Shown: positions 37,010 to 47,273 of the stretch, piece after piece
Position numbering within the stretch: the stretch's first letter is position 1
Layout of the letters: each line of letters begins with the position of its first letter
From: Paracoccaceae bacterium
GTDB taxonomy: Bacteria; Pseudomonadota; Alphaproteobacteria; Rhodobacterales; Rhodobacteraceae
Direction of reading: 5' to 3'
DNA length: 64,000 nt
Assembly (NCBI GenBank): GCA_002708925.1
Contig: PAPN01000026.1
Coordinates: 45,522-109,521 of the forward strand
Notes under the pieces: generated by a model
Seen by the model: only the letters and a program-made list of their open reading frames with translations
The model's database searches: none
Told to the model about the DNA's origin: nothing
Program-made: the position numbers and the translations under genes

Positions 37010-38002
37010 ATGACAGGGCGTGAAAACGGCTTTGACGCAATCAAGGGCGCAGCGATTATCTTGGTGGTTTTCGGCCATGTCTGGCTGGGGCTGGGCAGTG
37101 CCGGGCTGATCGGCGACGCCCAGTTGTTCCGCACGGTAGAAGAGGCCATCTACCTGTTCCATATGCCGGTGTTTTTCTTCGTTTCGGGCTTGTTTTTCAT
37201 GCCGAAGCCCGCGCCGGTCCCGTTTTTGCGCCATAAGGTGCTGACCCTGCTTTGGCCTCTGTTGCTGTGGAGCTGGATCGAAGCTCTGGCCTTGCTGGTC
37301 TCGGGGCAGGGAGGGGATCGCGGGGTCTCGGGGCTGCTGGATGTGCTGGCCTATCCGGTTCCTGTCAAAAGCGTGTTCTGGTTTTTGTGGGCGCTGTTCG
37401 TGCTGCAAATCGGCGCCTATCTGGTTCAGCGGCTGTTCCGGGCGGGCGCGCTGGTGGCGATGCTGGGGCTGGCCATCGCGTCCGTGTTGTTTTTCCTGTT
37501 GGGGCTGAATCCGGGAATCTTTGTCACAATTATCGAAAATGCGCCGTATTTTCTGGCCGGTATCCTGATGCGTCCCATCCGCAAAGAGCTGGCCCACCCG
37601 CTGCCCCTGCCCTTTGTTGTGGGGGCGCTGATGCTGATCCTGTCCGAGGTCGTGCATCTGAAAGAGGGGATCGGCGCGCCGTGGTTTCAGGTCACGGCTC
37701 TGCTGGCGGTGATGGGCTTTTGCGGTGTGTTCGCCCGGATCGGCAACACCTGGGCGGGGGGCGGTTTTGCCTGGCTGGGCGCGCGGACCATGCCGATTTA
37801 TCTGATCCATATCATCCTGACCGCAGCCACCCGCGTGACCCTGCTGAAACTGGGCGTCACCGCCCTGGGGCCGCATCTGGTGGCGGGGGTGCTGATGGGC
37901 ATTGGCGTGCCGCTGATCGTGGATGCGGCAGTGCAGCGGCTGGGATGGGGGAAAGTGGCCGGGTTCGGCCAGCGCCCTGGACGCGCGACTATGCAAAACT
38001 GA
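37010..38002 (+). CDS. Acyltransferase family 3 membrane protein
   Basis: 330 residues with about ten membrane helices and the acyltransferase-3 N-terminus: GFDAIKGAAIILVVFGHVW (about residues 6-24, catalytic-type His in FGHVW) and LFHMPVFFFVSGLFF (about 48-62). Such proteins acylate sugars or polysaccharides at the membrane (succinyl or acetyl groups). There is no polysaccharide cluster nearby. It starts 124 bases from the divergent flavoprotein gene and overlaps the end of hpaH by 14 bases. Confidence 0.85.
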   Translation: MTGRENGFDAIKGAAIILVVFGHVWLGLGSAGLIGDAQLFRTVEEAIYLFHMPVFFFVSGLFFMPKPAPVPFLRHKVLTLLWPLLLWSWIEALALLVSGQGGDRGVSGLLDVLAYPVPVKSVFWFLWALFVLQIGAYLVQRLFRAGALVAMLGLAIASVLFFLLGLNPGIFVTIIENAPYFLAGILMRPIRKELAHPLPLPFVVGALMLILSEVVHLKEGIGAPWFQVTALLAVMGFCGVFARIGNTWAGGGFAWLGARTMPIYLIHIILTAATRVTLLKLGVTALGPHLVAGVLMGIGVPLIVDAAVQRLGWGKVAGFGQRPGRATMQN

Positions 38003-38789
38003 CCGAGACACCGCCGAACGGGCCGAAATCGGCCTCGATGACCGCCCCCGAGGGGGCCTCGACCGGGCGAATGAAACTGCCGGACAGGATCACCTGCCCC
38101 GGTTTGATCTGCTGGCCGTACTGGTCCATCCGGTGCGCCAGCCAGACGATGCCCTGCACAGGATCGTTCAGCACCCCGGCACCCAGCCCGGTTTCTTCGA
38201 CCGCGCCGTTTTTCTGCACGATCGCGCCGACCCAGCGCAGATCATGGGCGTCGATCTGGTGGCGCTCGTCCCCCAGCACAATCCCGGCATTGGCCGCATT
38301 ATCGCTGATCGTGTCGGTGATGATCCGGGTTTGGCCCGTCGCCGGATCCGCCCGCAGAATGCGCGTGTCCAGAATCTCAAGCGCGGGCGTCACGTAATCG
38401 GTGGCGGCGATCACATCGGCGGCCGTCACGTGGCGTCCGGCCAGGGGGGCCTTCATCACAAAGGCGATCTCGGCCTCGATCCGGGGCTGAATGAACCGCC
38501 CCTTGGGCACCACCCCGCCGTTTTCAAAGGCCATGTCATCCATCAGAACGCCGCTGTCGGGGATGTCGATATTCAGCGCGGCCTGCATCGCCTTTGAGGT
38601 CAGGCCGATTTTCCAGCCGATCACCTTGCGCCCCACCGCCTTGCGCCGCGCGATCAACGCGGCCTGAACGGCATAGGCGTCATCCATCGTCATGCCGGGG
38701 TATTTCAGTGACAAAAGCCCGATCTGCTGACCCGATTGTTCGGCCTGCCACAGGGCCTCGGCGGCCTCGACATGCTGGTCGGGGGTCAT
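37989..38789 (-). CDS. hpaH: 2-oxo-hept-4-ene-1,7-dioate hydratase
   Basis: Adds water to 2-oxo-hept-4-ene-1,7-dioate in the lower homoprotocatechuate meta pathway. Family marks of the HpaH/MhpD hydratases are present: GRKVIGWKIGLTSKAMQ (about residues 53-69), RIEAEIAFVMKAPLAG (about 102-117) with the metal-binding Glu pair, and a C-terminal VEADFGPFG-like IEADFGPFGGVSVSF. Length is 266. Its start overlaps hpaG (ATGA). It is the last gene of the hpa operon; the following aldolase gene hpaI is missing here. Confidence 0.93.
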   Translation of the reverse strand: MTPDQHVEAAEALWQAEQSGQQIGLLSLKYPGMTMDDAYAVQAALIARRKAVGRKVIGWKIGLTSKAMQAALNIDIPDSGVLMDDMAFENGGVVPKGRFIQPRIEAEIAFVMKAPLAGRHVTAADVIAATDYVTPALEILDTRILRADPATGQTRIITDTISDNAANAGIVLGDERHQIDAHDLRWVGAIVQKNGAVEETGLGAGVLNDPVQGIVWLAHRMDQYGQQIKPGQVILSGSFIRPVEAPSGAVIEADFGPFGGVSVSFA

Positions 38790-39643
38790 GCCTCGTCCTC
38801 CACCGTGTTGGTCAGGGTGCCGATGCCTTCGACCTCGATTTCGACCACGTCGCCGGGGACCAGGTATTGGGGCGGATCGAACCGCGCGCCCGCGCCGGTA
38901 GGAGTGCCGGTCACGATGATGTCGCCGGGCACCAGCGTGGTGAAGGTACTGATATAGGCGATTTCTTCGCGGATCGGGAACATCATGCGCGCCAGCACGT
39001 CGTCCTGGCGGACCTCGCCGTTCACGCGGGTGATGATGCGCGCGTCATCCAGTTGTTTGGCATCGGTGAAGGGCACCAGCCAAGGGCCGATGGCACCCGA
39101 ATTGTCCCAGTTCTTGCCCTGCGTCACGTTGAATTTCGCATGGCGCACCCAGTCGCGGATCGTGCCCTCGTTGCACAGGGTCAGGGCGGCGATGTGGTCA
39201 TAGGCGTCCTCGGGTTTGATGCGGCGGCCGCCCTTGCCGATGACGATAACCACCTCGCCCTCGTAATCCAGCGTATGGTTTTCCGGCGGACGGATCAGCG
39301 GGCGGCCATGGCCGGTGAAACTGCGCGGAAAGCGGGGGAACAGGGACATGTGTTTGGGCTGGCTGGAGCCGTCCTTGTATTCGGCGTTCCGGTCGGGAAA
39401 GTTGACGCCCACACACAGGATTTTTTCAGGCGCGGGGATCGGGATGTCATATTCGAACGTCCCCTCCGGATGCGTCACGGCGCGGTTCTCGGCGGCTTTG
39501 GTTAGGGCGCTCAGACCGTCTGCGGCGATCACCTCGCGCATGGTGGGCCATTGCGGGAAATCCCCGGACAGGGCCACAAATCCCCCTTCGATCACGGCGC
39601 CGTAAAGCTGGCCGTCCTCTGTCGATACAGTCGCAAATTTCAT
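38786..39643 (-). CDS. hpaG: 5-carboxymethyl-2-oxo-hex-3-ene-1,7-dioate decarboxylase (FAH family)
   Basis: Fumarylacetoacetase-fold enzyme that decarboxylates the ring-cleavage product after isomerisation. Metal ligands and landmarks are ILCVGVNFPDRNAEY, DYEGEVVIVIGKGGRRI (about residues 126-142), RDWVRHAKFNVTQGKNWD and VTGTPTGAGARF. The 285-residue protein has a single FAH domain, whereas enteric HpaG has two fused halves; related single-domain forms are common. The start is uncertain: an in-frame GTG 9 bases upstream also has a usable ribosome site. It overlaps hpaH by 4 bases. Confidence 0.88.
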   Translation of the reverse strand: MKFATVSTEDGQLYGAVIEGGFVALSGDFPQWPTMREVIAADGLSALTKAAENRAVTHPEGTFEYDIPIPAPEKILCVGVNFPDRNAEYKDGSSQPKHMSLFPRFPRSFTGHGRPLIRPPENHTLDYEGEVVIVIGKGGRRIKPEDAYDHIAALTLCNEGTIRDWVRHAKFNVTQGKNWDNSGAIGPWLVPFTDAKQLDDARIITRVNGEVRQDDVLARMMFPIREEIAYISTFTTLVPGDIIVTGTPTGAGARFDPPQYLVPGDVVEIEVEGIGTLTNTVEDEA

Positions 39644-39665
39644 GCTATTCACTTTCTTCAGCGGG

Positions 39666-40646
39666 TCAGGGAGCGATGATCGGTTGCGCTTTCATCTTGC
39701 TGTCGCGCAATTCGGTATCGCGGAAAACGCTGCCATGTTCGAACCACGATTTCGGCGCAGGCGCACCCCACAAGGTCTGGCGCTGCGGGTCTTTGAGATC
39801 CCATTTGATCGGCTCCAGATCGGGGTCAACCGTTTGATAATCCGAGCAATAAATCTCGATCCGGTGGCCGTCCGGATCCAGAATATAGAGGAAAAACGCG
39901 TTGGAAATCCCATGCCGTCCCGGCCCGCGTTCGATGTTGTCCAGATAGCCGGTGGTGCTCATCAGATCCAGCAGGTCGATGATGTTCAGCGGCGTGGGCA
40001 CCCAGAACGCGGTGTGGTGCAGGCGCGGGCCCTTGCCGTTGGTAAAGGCGATGTCGTGGATGCCGCCCTTGCGGTGCATCCAGGCGGCCCACAGGTTCTT
40101 GCTTGCGTCGTCCTCGGTGTATTCGGTGACGCGGAAGCCCAGTTCGTTGTAGAATTCAACGCTGGCGTCCACATCGGGGCTGTAGCAGTTGAAATGGTCG
40201 ATCCGCAGGGGTTTCACGCCGTTGTACAGCTTATATTCCTGATGGATGGGCGCCAGGCGGTCCATTTTGAAGTAGAATTCCATCGGCGCGCCGAACAGGT
40301 CGGTGCTGCGCAGGGTGCGGCCCTGATAGGGGCGATCCACCCATTCGACGGGCAGATCCTTGGCGGCGAACCACTCGGCGGCCTTGTCCAGGTCTTCTTC
40401 GGAGAACACCTTATAGGACAGATAGCTGACCGAGGGCGCATCCCCCTGTTTCAGAACCATGCAGTGGTGGCCGCGCTCTTCCATGGCGCGCAGATAGAGG
40501 GTGCTGTCATCCTCGTCAGTGACTTGCAGGCCCAGCGTGTCCACATAGAAGGCGCGGCTGGCGGCCAGATCCCTGACGATCAGCTCGACATGGCTGAGGC
40601 GCACGATGTTGAACGCGGGGTAAAGGTTTGGGGCGGGAACGGGCAT
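39666..40646 (-). CDS. Homoprotocatechuate 2,3-dioxygenase, type I (vicinal oxygen chelate fold)
   Basis: 326-residue ring-cleaving dioxygenase resembling the Brevibacterium fuscum enzyme for 3,4-dihydroxyphenylacetate, with two VOC modules (about residues 12-130 and 145-270). Predicted metal ligands His151 (LRIDHFN), His211 (RLHHTAF) and Glu264 (HRIEIY) and the acid-base His197 (GGIHDIAF) are all present, and ERGPGRHGISNAFFLYILDP is nearly identical to that family. AGGAGA precedes the ATG at 40646. It lies directly after a second, unrelated dioxygenase for the same reaction. Gene symbol left blank because hpaD is used for the other type. Confidence 0.92.
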   Translation of the reverse strand: MPVPAPNLYPAFNIVRLSHVELIVRDLAASRAFYVDTLGLQVTDEDDSTLYLRAMEERGHHCMVLKQGDAPSVSYLSYKVFSEEDLDKAAEWFAAKDLPVEWVDRPYQGRTLRSTDLFGAPMEFYFKMDRLAPIHQEYKLYNGVKPLRIDHFNCYSPDVDASVEFYNELGFRVTEYTEDDASKNLWAAWMHRKGGIHDIAFTNGKGPRLHHTAFWVPTPLNIIDLLDLMSTTGYLDNIERGPGRHGISNAFFLYILDPDGHRIEIYCSDYQTVDPDLEPIKWDLKDPQRQTLWGAPAPKSWFEHGSVFRDTELRDSKMKAQPIIAP

Positions 40647-40672
40647 AAGGGTCTCCTGTCGTCGGGTCGGCC

Positions 40673-41527
40673 CTATGGGACCGGGAAAATCACGTTGGTC
40701 TGGCCGGTGCCGGAACTGGGGAAATACTCGGTCACGATCTCGCATTTCTGGTCATATCGGTCCCATCCCAGCGCGCCATACAGCATGGCGGTGTCATGCA
40801 TTGCGCCTTCTCCGCAGCAATGTGCGGCATATTCTGGCAGCATCTTCAGAAAGCTCGCGTGATCGCCGTTTTTCCACATCTCCAGCACATGCAGGTCCAT
40901 CTGGCGGTTGAATTCGGAACTGATGGTGAAGGTGCCGTTGTTGGCGGCATAGTCCTTGTTGGCCCAGATTTTGTGGGACAGGCTGCCGCTGGCCAGCAGC
41001 AGGACCTTGTGATCGCTGGCCTCGACCGCTTTGCGGATCGCTTCGCCGATCACACGGCTTTCGTCATGGTCGTGCACGGTGCACCAGGCCGCAATTGAGA
41101 CCACCTTCAGGTCGTGTTCGCGGCTCATGAAGCGCATTGGCACCAGCGAGCCGTATTCCAGCTCCAGACTGTCCAGGTGGTGCGACAGCGTATACACCCC
41201 CATATCCGAGGCCGCCTGCGCAATCGCATCCCCCAGTTGGGGATTGCCCGGATAGTCATAGGGCAGATCCTGAATGAACTGCGGAAACTCATTCGAGGTG
41301 AACATCCCGTGGAAGCGATGGTTCGCGTTGATATGAAAGCCCGCGTTGATCACCCAATGGGTATCACAGATCACCACGGTGTCGGCCCCCAGGGCTCTGG
41401 CCCTGCGCGCGATTTCATAGTGGCCCTCGATGGCCGGCTGGCGTTTGCCCTGGATCGGGCCGGGCTGTTCCGACATCAGCATTGTCGGAACGTGGGTTAC
41501 CTTGGCGGCAAGGACGATTTCACCCAT
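40673..41527 (-). CDS. hpaD: 3,4-dihydroxyphenylacetate 2,3-dioxygenase, type III (LigB fold)
   Basis: 284-residue extradiol dioxygenase closely resembling E. coli HpaD along its whole length: AAKVTHVPTM (His12), VVICDTHWVINAGFHIN (His57 region), HHLDSLELEYGSLVPMRFM, LASGSLSHKIW, MLPEYAAHCCGEGAMHDT and the C-terminal TEYFPSSGTGQTNVIFP. Cleaves homoprotocatechuate to 5-carboxymethyl-2-hydroxymuconate semialdehyde. GGAGGAGAAAG precedes the ATG. It is followed after 26 bases by a VOC-type dioxygenase gene and preceded by hpaE after 46 bases. Confidence 0.94.
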   Translation of the reverse strand: MGEIVLAAKVTHVPTMLMSEQPGPIQGKRQPAIEGHYEIARRARALGADTVVICDTHWVINAGFHINANHRFHGMFTSNEFPQFIQDLPYDYPGNPQLGDAIAQAASDMGVYTLSHHLDSLELEYGSLVPMRFMSREHDLKVVSIAAWCTVHDHDESRVIGEAIRKAVEASDHKVLLLASGSLSHKIWANKDYAANNGTFTISSEFNRQMDLHVLEMWKNGDHASFLKMLPEYAAHCCGEGAMHDTAMLYGALGWDRYDQKCEIVTEYFPSSGTGQTNVIFPVP

Positions 41528-41573
41528 CTCTTTCTCCTCCGATAGAAACTGTCGCGCGTTTCCTGTGGGCGAT

Positions 41574-43085
<1,512 letters not shown>

Positions 43086-43088
43086 GTC

Positions 43089-43472
43089 TCAGCCTTTCAG
43101 ATGGTCGCGGATAGTGCCGGTTTTGGGGGAAAGCTGGGGGTCGATGTCGCGCATCTCCATCGACAGAGCCAGCGAGCGCGTCTCAAGCACGGGTTTCAGA
43201 AATACCTGGGCAGCGTCGAAAATGGCGGCTGTGGCGCGTTTGCGCGTGTCCAGATCCCGGCCGGCCCGCAGGCGAACGCTCAGGTCGATATAGCCGTGTT
43301 TGGGGTCTCCGTCGGCCAGGCTGACATGATCGGCCCGAAAGGCCCGCACTCTGACGCCGGCCATGGGGAAAACACCCGTGGCAATCGCTTCGCGCCGCAG
43401 CAGGTCGCAGAATGCGGGCCAATCCACCGCCTCTTCGAGGTTGGCGGAATAGTCGATCATGAAATGCGGCAT
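43089..43472 (-). CDS. hpaF: 5-carboxymethyl-2-hydroxymuconate delta-isomerase
   Basis: 127-residue tautomerase-like protein of the homoprotocatechuate pathway. Pro2 directly after the start Met (MPHFMIDYSANLE) will be the N-terminal catalytic proline after Met removal; the VRVRAFRADHVSLADGDPKHGYIDL segment (about residues 40-64) is family-typical. The ATG at 43472 is chosen over an upstream codon because GGGGAGGAC precedes it and the catalytic Pro must be N-terminal. First gene of the hpa operon. Confidence 0.93.
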   Translation of the reverse strand: MPHFMIDYSANLEEAVDWPAFCDLLRREAIATGVFPMAGVRVRAFRADHVSLADGDPKHGYIDLSVRLRAGRDLDTRKRATAAIFDAAQVFLKPVLETRSLALSMEMRDIDPQLSPKTGTIRDHLKG

Positions 43473-43492
43473 GTGTCCTCCCCGCTCAGTCA

Positions 43493-43504
43493 TTAACATG
43501 TTAA
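43493..43504. promoter_or_regulatory. Perfect palindrome between hpaF and hpaR, probable HpaR operator
   Basis: TTAACATGTTAA is a 12-bp perfect palindrome, 21 bases upstream of hpaF and 67 upstream of the divergent MarR gene. An AT-rich dyad in this position is typical of MarR-family operators and fits repression released by an aromatic ligand. Confidence 0.78.
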
Positions 43505-43571
43505 ATAAAATTCCGAAGCTGCGTCAAGCCCCCGTATTGTCAGGCGCAAAAAACCGGGGCAAAACAGGGTT

Positions 43572-44027
43572 ATGGATGCAAAAGGACACCTCCCGCCGGA
43601 AACGAATCGGTCTTTGCCAATTGCGTTGCTCAGGGCGCGCGAAAAGGTGATGGGGCCGATCCGGTCTATGCTGATGGATGTCGGCGTGACGGAACAGCAG
43701 TGGCGCGTGATGCGTGTGCTGAACGAATGCGGCACCCTGGACCCGACCGAGATCGCCGAGCGATCCTGCCTGCTGCTGCCGTCCTTGACGCGGATTTTAC
43801 AAACGCTGGAGAGCAAAGCGCTGATTTCACGCGCACCGCATCCGACGGACCGGCGCAAGCAGCTGGTCACGATCACCGGGGCCGGTCAGCAGATGATTCT
43901 GGACAACATGAAGGAAAGCCAGCGCCTGAACGCGTGGCTGCGAGAGTCCTTTGGTGATGAAAAGCTGGATGCCTTGCTGGATCTTCTGAACGAGCTGGAC
44001 GCGTTGGAGCGTCTGGAAGATCACTGA
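43572..44027 (+). CDS. hpaR: MarR-family repressor of the homoprotocatechuate operon
   Basis: 151 residues with a winged-helix MarR domain: LRAREKVMGPIRSMLMDVGVTEQQW (about residues 20-44) and the recognition region SCLLLPSLTRILQTLESKALISRAPHPTDRRKQLV (about 65-100), the latter typical of HpaR. HpaR represses the meta-pathway operon until 4-hydroxyphenylacetate-type inducers bind. It diverges from hpaF across 99 bases carrying a 12-bp palindrome. It converges on nirD, with a 51-base gap. Confidence 0.9.
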   Translation: MDAKGHLPPETNRSLPIALLRAREKVMGPIRSMLMDVGVTEQQWRVMRVLNECGTLDPTEIAERSCLLLPSLTRILQTLESKALISRAPHPTDRRKQLVTITGAGQQMILDNMKESQRLNAWLRESFGDEKLDALLDLLNELDALERLEDH

Positions 44028-44078
44028 AGCGGCAGGCCCCGCAGGGCCCGCCAGCTCGATTCGTTCCGGTAGGTTCCG

Positions 44079-44399
44079 CTATAGGCCAAGCAGAACCGTC
44101 TGACCGTCCAGTTTGACCGGGAAACTGGCGGTTTGCCCCTCATCCGCGCCCTGAGCAGCGCCGGTTTCCAGCGAGATCACCCAGTTATGCAGCGGGCAGG
44201 TGACGCATCCGTCATGCACGATGCCCTGGCTGAGCGGGCCGTTTTTATGCGGGCACTTATCCTCCAGCGCGAAGATGCGGTCATCGCTGGTGCGGAAAAT
44301 CGCGATGGTCATGTCGCCGTTTTTCACGCAGCGCGCACCCTGGCGCGGGATGTCCGAGATGTCTCCGACCGAGACCCATTGTTGTGCTTGGACGTTCAT
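44079..44399 (-). CDS. nirD: NADH-dependent nitrite reductase small subunit (Rieske-type)
   Basis: 106-residue Rieske-fold subunit of assimilatory nitrite reductase. It has the [2Fe-2S] site residues in KCPHKNGPLSQG and VTCPLHNWVI, matching Cys-x-His and Cys-x2-His of Rieske proteins, so it likely keeps its cluster; many NirD proteins, including that of E. coli, lack these residues. It overlaps the nirB stop by 4 bases. Confidence 0.93.
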   Translation of the reverse strand: MNVQAQQWVSVGDISDIPRQGARCVKNGDMTIAIFRTSDDRIFALEDKCPHKNGPLSQGIVHDGCVTCPLHNWVISLETGAAQGADEGQTASFPVKLDGQTVLLGL

Positions 44400-46843
44400 T
44401 CTGCCGCCTCCAGTTTGATTTCAGCCATCGGGGCGAATTCATGCGCTTCGGCGCCGGCCACACGTTCGGCCCAGGGATCGACCTGTGCGAATTTCTGGCT
44501 ATAGACGAAGCGTTCGTAATAGGCCTGGCGCTGTTCCAGATCGTCAAAGATGACCTCTTTGATGTGGTCATAGCCCACGCGATCGGCCCATTTGTAGATG
44601 CGTTCCAGATAGTAGCCCTGTTCGCGATACATCTGGGTCATGGCGCAGATGGTCTCGATACATTCTTCTTCGGTTTTCACGGTGCCCAAATCGGTGGTGC
44701 CCTGAATGTGCAGACCCGCCGCGCCGCCATAGACGATCTGATAGCCGCTATCGACGCAGATCACGCCGATGTCCTTGCAGGTGGCCTCGGCGCAGTTGCG
44801 CGGGCAGCCGGTGACGGCCAGTTTCAGCTTGGCCGGAGACCACGAGCCCCACAGGATTTTCTCAAGCTTCACGCCCAGACCCGTCGAATCCTGCGTGCCA
44901 AAGCGGCACCAGTCCGTGCCGACGCAGGTTTTCACCGTCCGCAGACCCTTGGCATAGGCCGCGCCCGAGATCATGCCCGCATCGTTCAGATCCTTCCAGA
45001 CCGGCAGCAGGTCTTCTTTTTTCACGCCCAGCAGGTCAATCCGCTGGCCGCCGGTGACCTTGACGGTGGGGATTTCGTATTTGTCGGCGACATCGGCGAT
45101 GGCGCGCAGCTCGTCCGGGGTGGTCAGGCCGCCGAACATACGCGGCACAACCGAGTAGGTGCCATCCTTCTGGATATTCGCGTGGACGCGTTCGTTGATA
45201 AAGCGCGACTGCATGTCATCCACGTATTCACCCGGCCAATCGGCGACCAGATAGTAGTTCAGCGCGGGGCGGCACTTGGCGCAGCCTTCGGGCGTGGACC
45301 ATTCCAGTTCCTGCATGACCTCGGGGATGGATTTCAGTTCCTTGGCCTTGATCAGGCGACGCACATCGCCGTGGGTGTGGGTGGTGCAGGGGCACATGCC
45401 CTCGGCTGCGGGCAGGACGAAATCATCGCCCAGGGCGAGGCCCATCACGCCTTCGACCAGGCCGGTACATGTCCCGCACGAGGCGCTGGCCTTGGTCACG
45501 GCGCGGACCTCGGCCAGGGTGGTCAGGCCCTTATCCTTGATCGCGGTCATGATCTGACCCTTGGAGATGCCGTTACAGCCGCAGATTTCCGCGTCATCGG
45601 GCAGGTTCGCCAAGGCGGCCAGCGGATCGGCCGCCGCGCCCCCCTGATAGGCCTGGCCGCAGATCAGGGTTTCGCGCATTTCCTCGATGTCTTCGCCGGA
45701 TTTCAGCAGCTCATTATACCAGGCGCCGTCGGCGACATCGCCGTACAGAACCGCGCCGATCACCTTGTTGTCTTGCAAGATCACGCGCTTATAGGTGCCG
45801 CGGGTGGCGTCGCGCAGGACGATATCCTCGCGGTCGGGGCCTTCGGCGAAATCACCGACCGAGTAGAGATCACAGCCCGTGACCTTCAGCTTGGTGGGGG
45901 TTTCGGCGTGTTTGAATTCGGTGTCCGCAGGGCCGGCCAGATGGGCGGCGGCGACGCGCGCCATCTGATACAGCGGGGCAACCAGGCCGTAAACCATGCC
46001 GCCGACCTCGACACATTCGCCGACCGAATAAATATCGGCGTCCGAGGTCTGCATCGACGCGGTGGTGACGATCCCGCGGTTGACCTCCAGGCCCGCATCG
46101 GCGGCCAGTTGGGTGCTGGGGCGGATGCCCACGGCCATGACCACCAGAGAGGCGTCGATCACCGTGCCGTCGGCTAGTTCCACGCCCTCCACCTTATCGG
46201 TGCCCAGGATTTGCTTGGTGTTGGCTTCGCACTTTACTTCGATCCCGCGCGATTCCAGCTCGCGTTGCAGCAGGTAGCCGGCGGCGGGGTCCAGCTGACG
46301 CTCCATCAGGGTGGGCATCAGGTGAATGACGGTCACGTCCATGCCGCGCGCCTTCAGGCCGGCGGCGGCCTCCAGACCCAGCAGGCCACCCCCGATGACA
46401 ACGGCGCGCCCGCCCTTGTCCGAGGCCTCCAGCATTCCGTCCACGTCATCAAGATCGCGGTAGGCCAGAACGCCGGGCAGATCCTTGCCCGGAACCGGGA
46501 TGATGAACGGGGACGAGCCGGTGGCGATCACCAGCTTATCATAGGCCTCGGTCACGCCGCCTTCGGAGGTGACGGTCTTGGCCTCGCGGTCGATCTGCGT
46601 GACCTTCTGGCCCTTGTGCAGGGTGATGCCGTGATCGGCGTACCAGGCGTCATCGTGGATCACGATGTCGTCAAAGCTTTTCTCGCCGGACAGAACGGGC
46701 GACAGCATGATGCGGTCATAGTTCACGCGCGGCTCGGCGTTGAAAATGGTGACTTCGTATTGATCGGTCAGGTCGAACAGATGTTCCAGCATCCGGCCGG
46801 GGGCCATACCATTACCGATGATGACAAGGCGTTGTTTAGGCAT
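44396..46843 (-). CDS. nirB: Assimilatory nitrite reductase large subunit
   Basis: 815-residue flavo-iron-sulfur sirohaem enzyme reducing nitrite to ammonium with NAD(P)H. An N-terminal FAD/NAD module (about 1-300), a BFD-like [2Fe-2S] region (CGCNGISKGQI through CGTCTGLV, near 410-470), and the sirohaem domain (CVGTDWCRFG and TGCPRNCAEA cysteines) are visible. The ATG at 46843 has GGAG upstream; 18 bases further up is an alternative. No nitrate transporter or nitrate reductase gene is in the window. It overlaps nirD by 4 bases. Confidence 0.95.
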   Translation of the reverse strand: MPKQRLVIIGNGMAPGRMLEHLFDLTDQYEVTIFNAEPRVNYDRIMLSPVLSGEKSFDDIVIHDDAWYADHGITLHKGQKVTQIDREAKTVTSEGGVTEAYDKLVIATGSSPFIIPVPGKDLPGVLAYRDLDDVDGMLEASDKGGRAVVIGGGLLGLEAAAGLKARGMDVTVIHLMPTLMERQLDPAAGYLLQRELESRGIEVKCEANTKQILGTDKVEGVELADGTVIDASLVVMAVGIRPSTQLAADAGLEVNRGIVTTASMQTSDADIYSVGECVEVGGMVYGLVAPLYQMARVAAAHLAGPADTEFKHAETPTKLKVTGCDLYSVGDFAEGPDREDIVLRDATRGTYKRVILQDNKVIGAVLYGDVADGAWYNELLKSGEDIEEMRETLICGQAYQGGAAADPLAALANLPDDAEICGCNGISKGQIMTAIKDKGLTTLAEVRAVTKASASCGTCTGLVEGVMGLALGDDFVLPAAEGMCPCTTHTHGDVRRLIKAKELKSIPEVMQELEWSTPEGCAKCRPALNYYLVADWPGEYVDDMQSRFINERVHANIQKDGTYSVVPRMFGGLTTPDELRAIADVADKYEIPTVKVTGGQRIDLLGVKKEDLLPVWKDLNDAGMISGAAYAKGLRTVKTCVGTDWCRFGTQDSTGLGVKLEKILWGSWSPAKLKLAVTGCPRNCAEATCKDIGVICVDSGYQIVYGGAAGLHIQGTTDLGTVKTEEECIETICAMTQMYREQGYYLERIYKWADRVGYDHIKEVIFDDLEQRQAYYERFVYSQKFAQVDPWAERVAGAEAHEFAPMAEIKLEAAE

Positions 46844-47273
46844 GTGGCGCTCCATCGTCACAAGAGTCTCTGGGGACTCGGGGATTTACAGTGAGTGATG
46901 TGCAGCGCCATTGCCGCGATGATCCGACGGGCCGGACCATAAAAGAATAGGGCCACGTCATTGCAGCCGTGCCTTGATAGACCATGATAAGTTACAGGCC
47001 CTGCGGGAGAGGTTGCAAGCAGGCTGTTGCTGCATTGCGGCGCCGAAGCGGGAAAACCGTGTTTGCGGCCTCTGTCTGCTTAGTTTTTGTGCAGCCTTTG
47101 TCTGGCGCTGTCAGGGATTTGCCCTGGAATTGCCGGGCGCTGACAATGGATGCAAAAAATTCCCCGCAAGTTCCCCCGAATTCGGCCCAGTGCGGGCTCT
47201 TTCGGGGTAGGCAGCGATTCGGCGATCTGCTATCTTGCCCGGAATAAAAAGAATATCGGCAGGTATACAGGTA
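46844..47273. other. 430-base gap between nirB and the Hint-domain gene
   Basis: Holds the divergent promoters of nirBD and the Hint-domain gene. Two short hairpins with six-base loops lie on the nirB leader side (about 46864-46879 and 46921-46938), but their loops do not match the known ANTAR target pattern. No convincing sigma54 site, tRNA or small gene was found. Confidence 0.5.

Noticed and set aside
46864..46938. Two six-base-loop hairpins in the nirB leader as an ANTAR (NasR/NasT) antiterminator target
   Set aside because: The loops read GCCCGT and CCCAGA on the transcript and lack the A at position 1 and G at position 4 expected for ANTAR targets; no terminator follows.
46844..46980. 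Sigma54 promoter for nirBD
   Set aside because: No sequence with GG and GC at the -24/-12 spacing was found on the minus strand in this gap.
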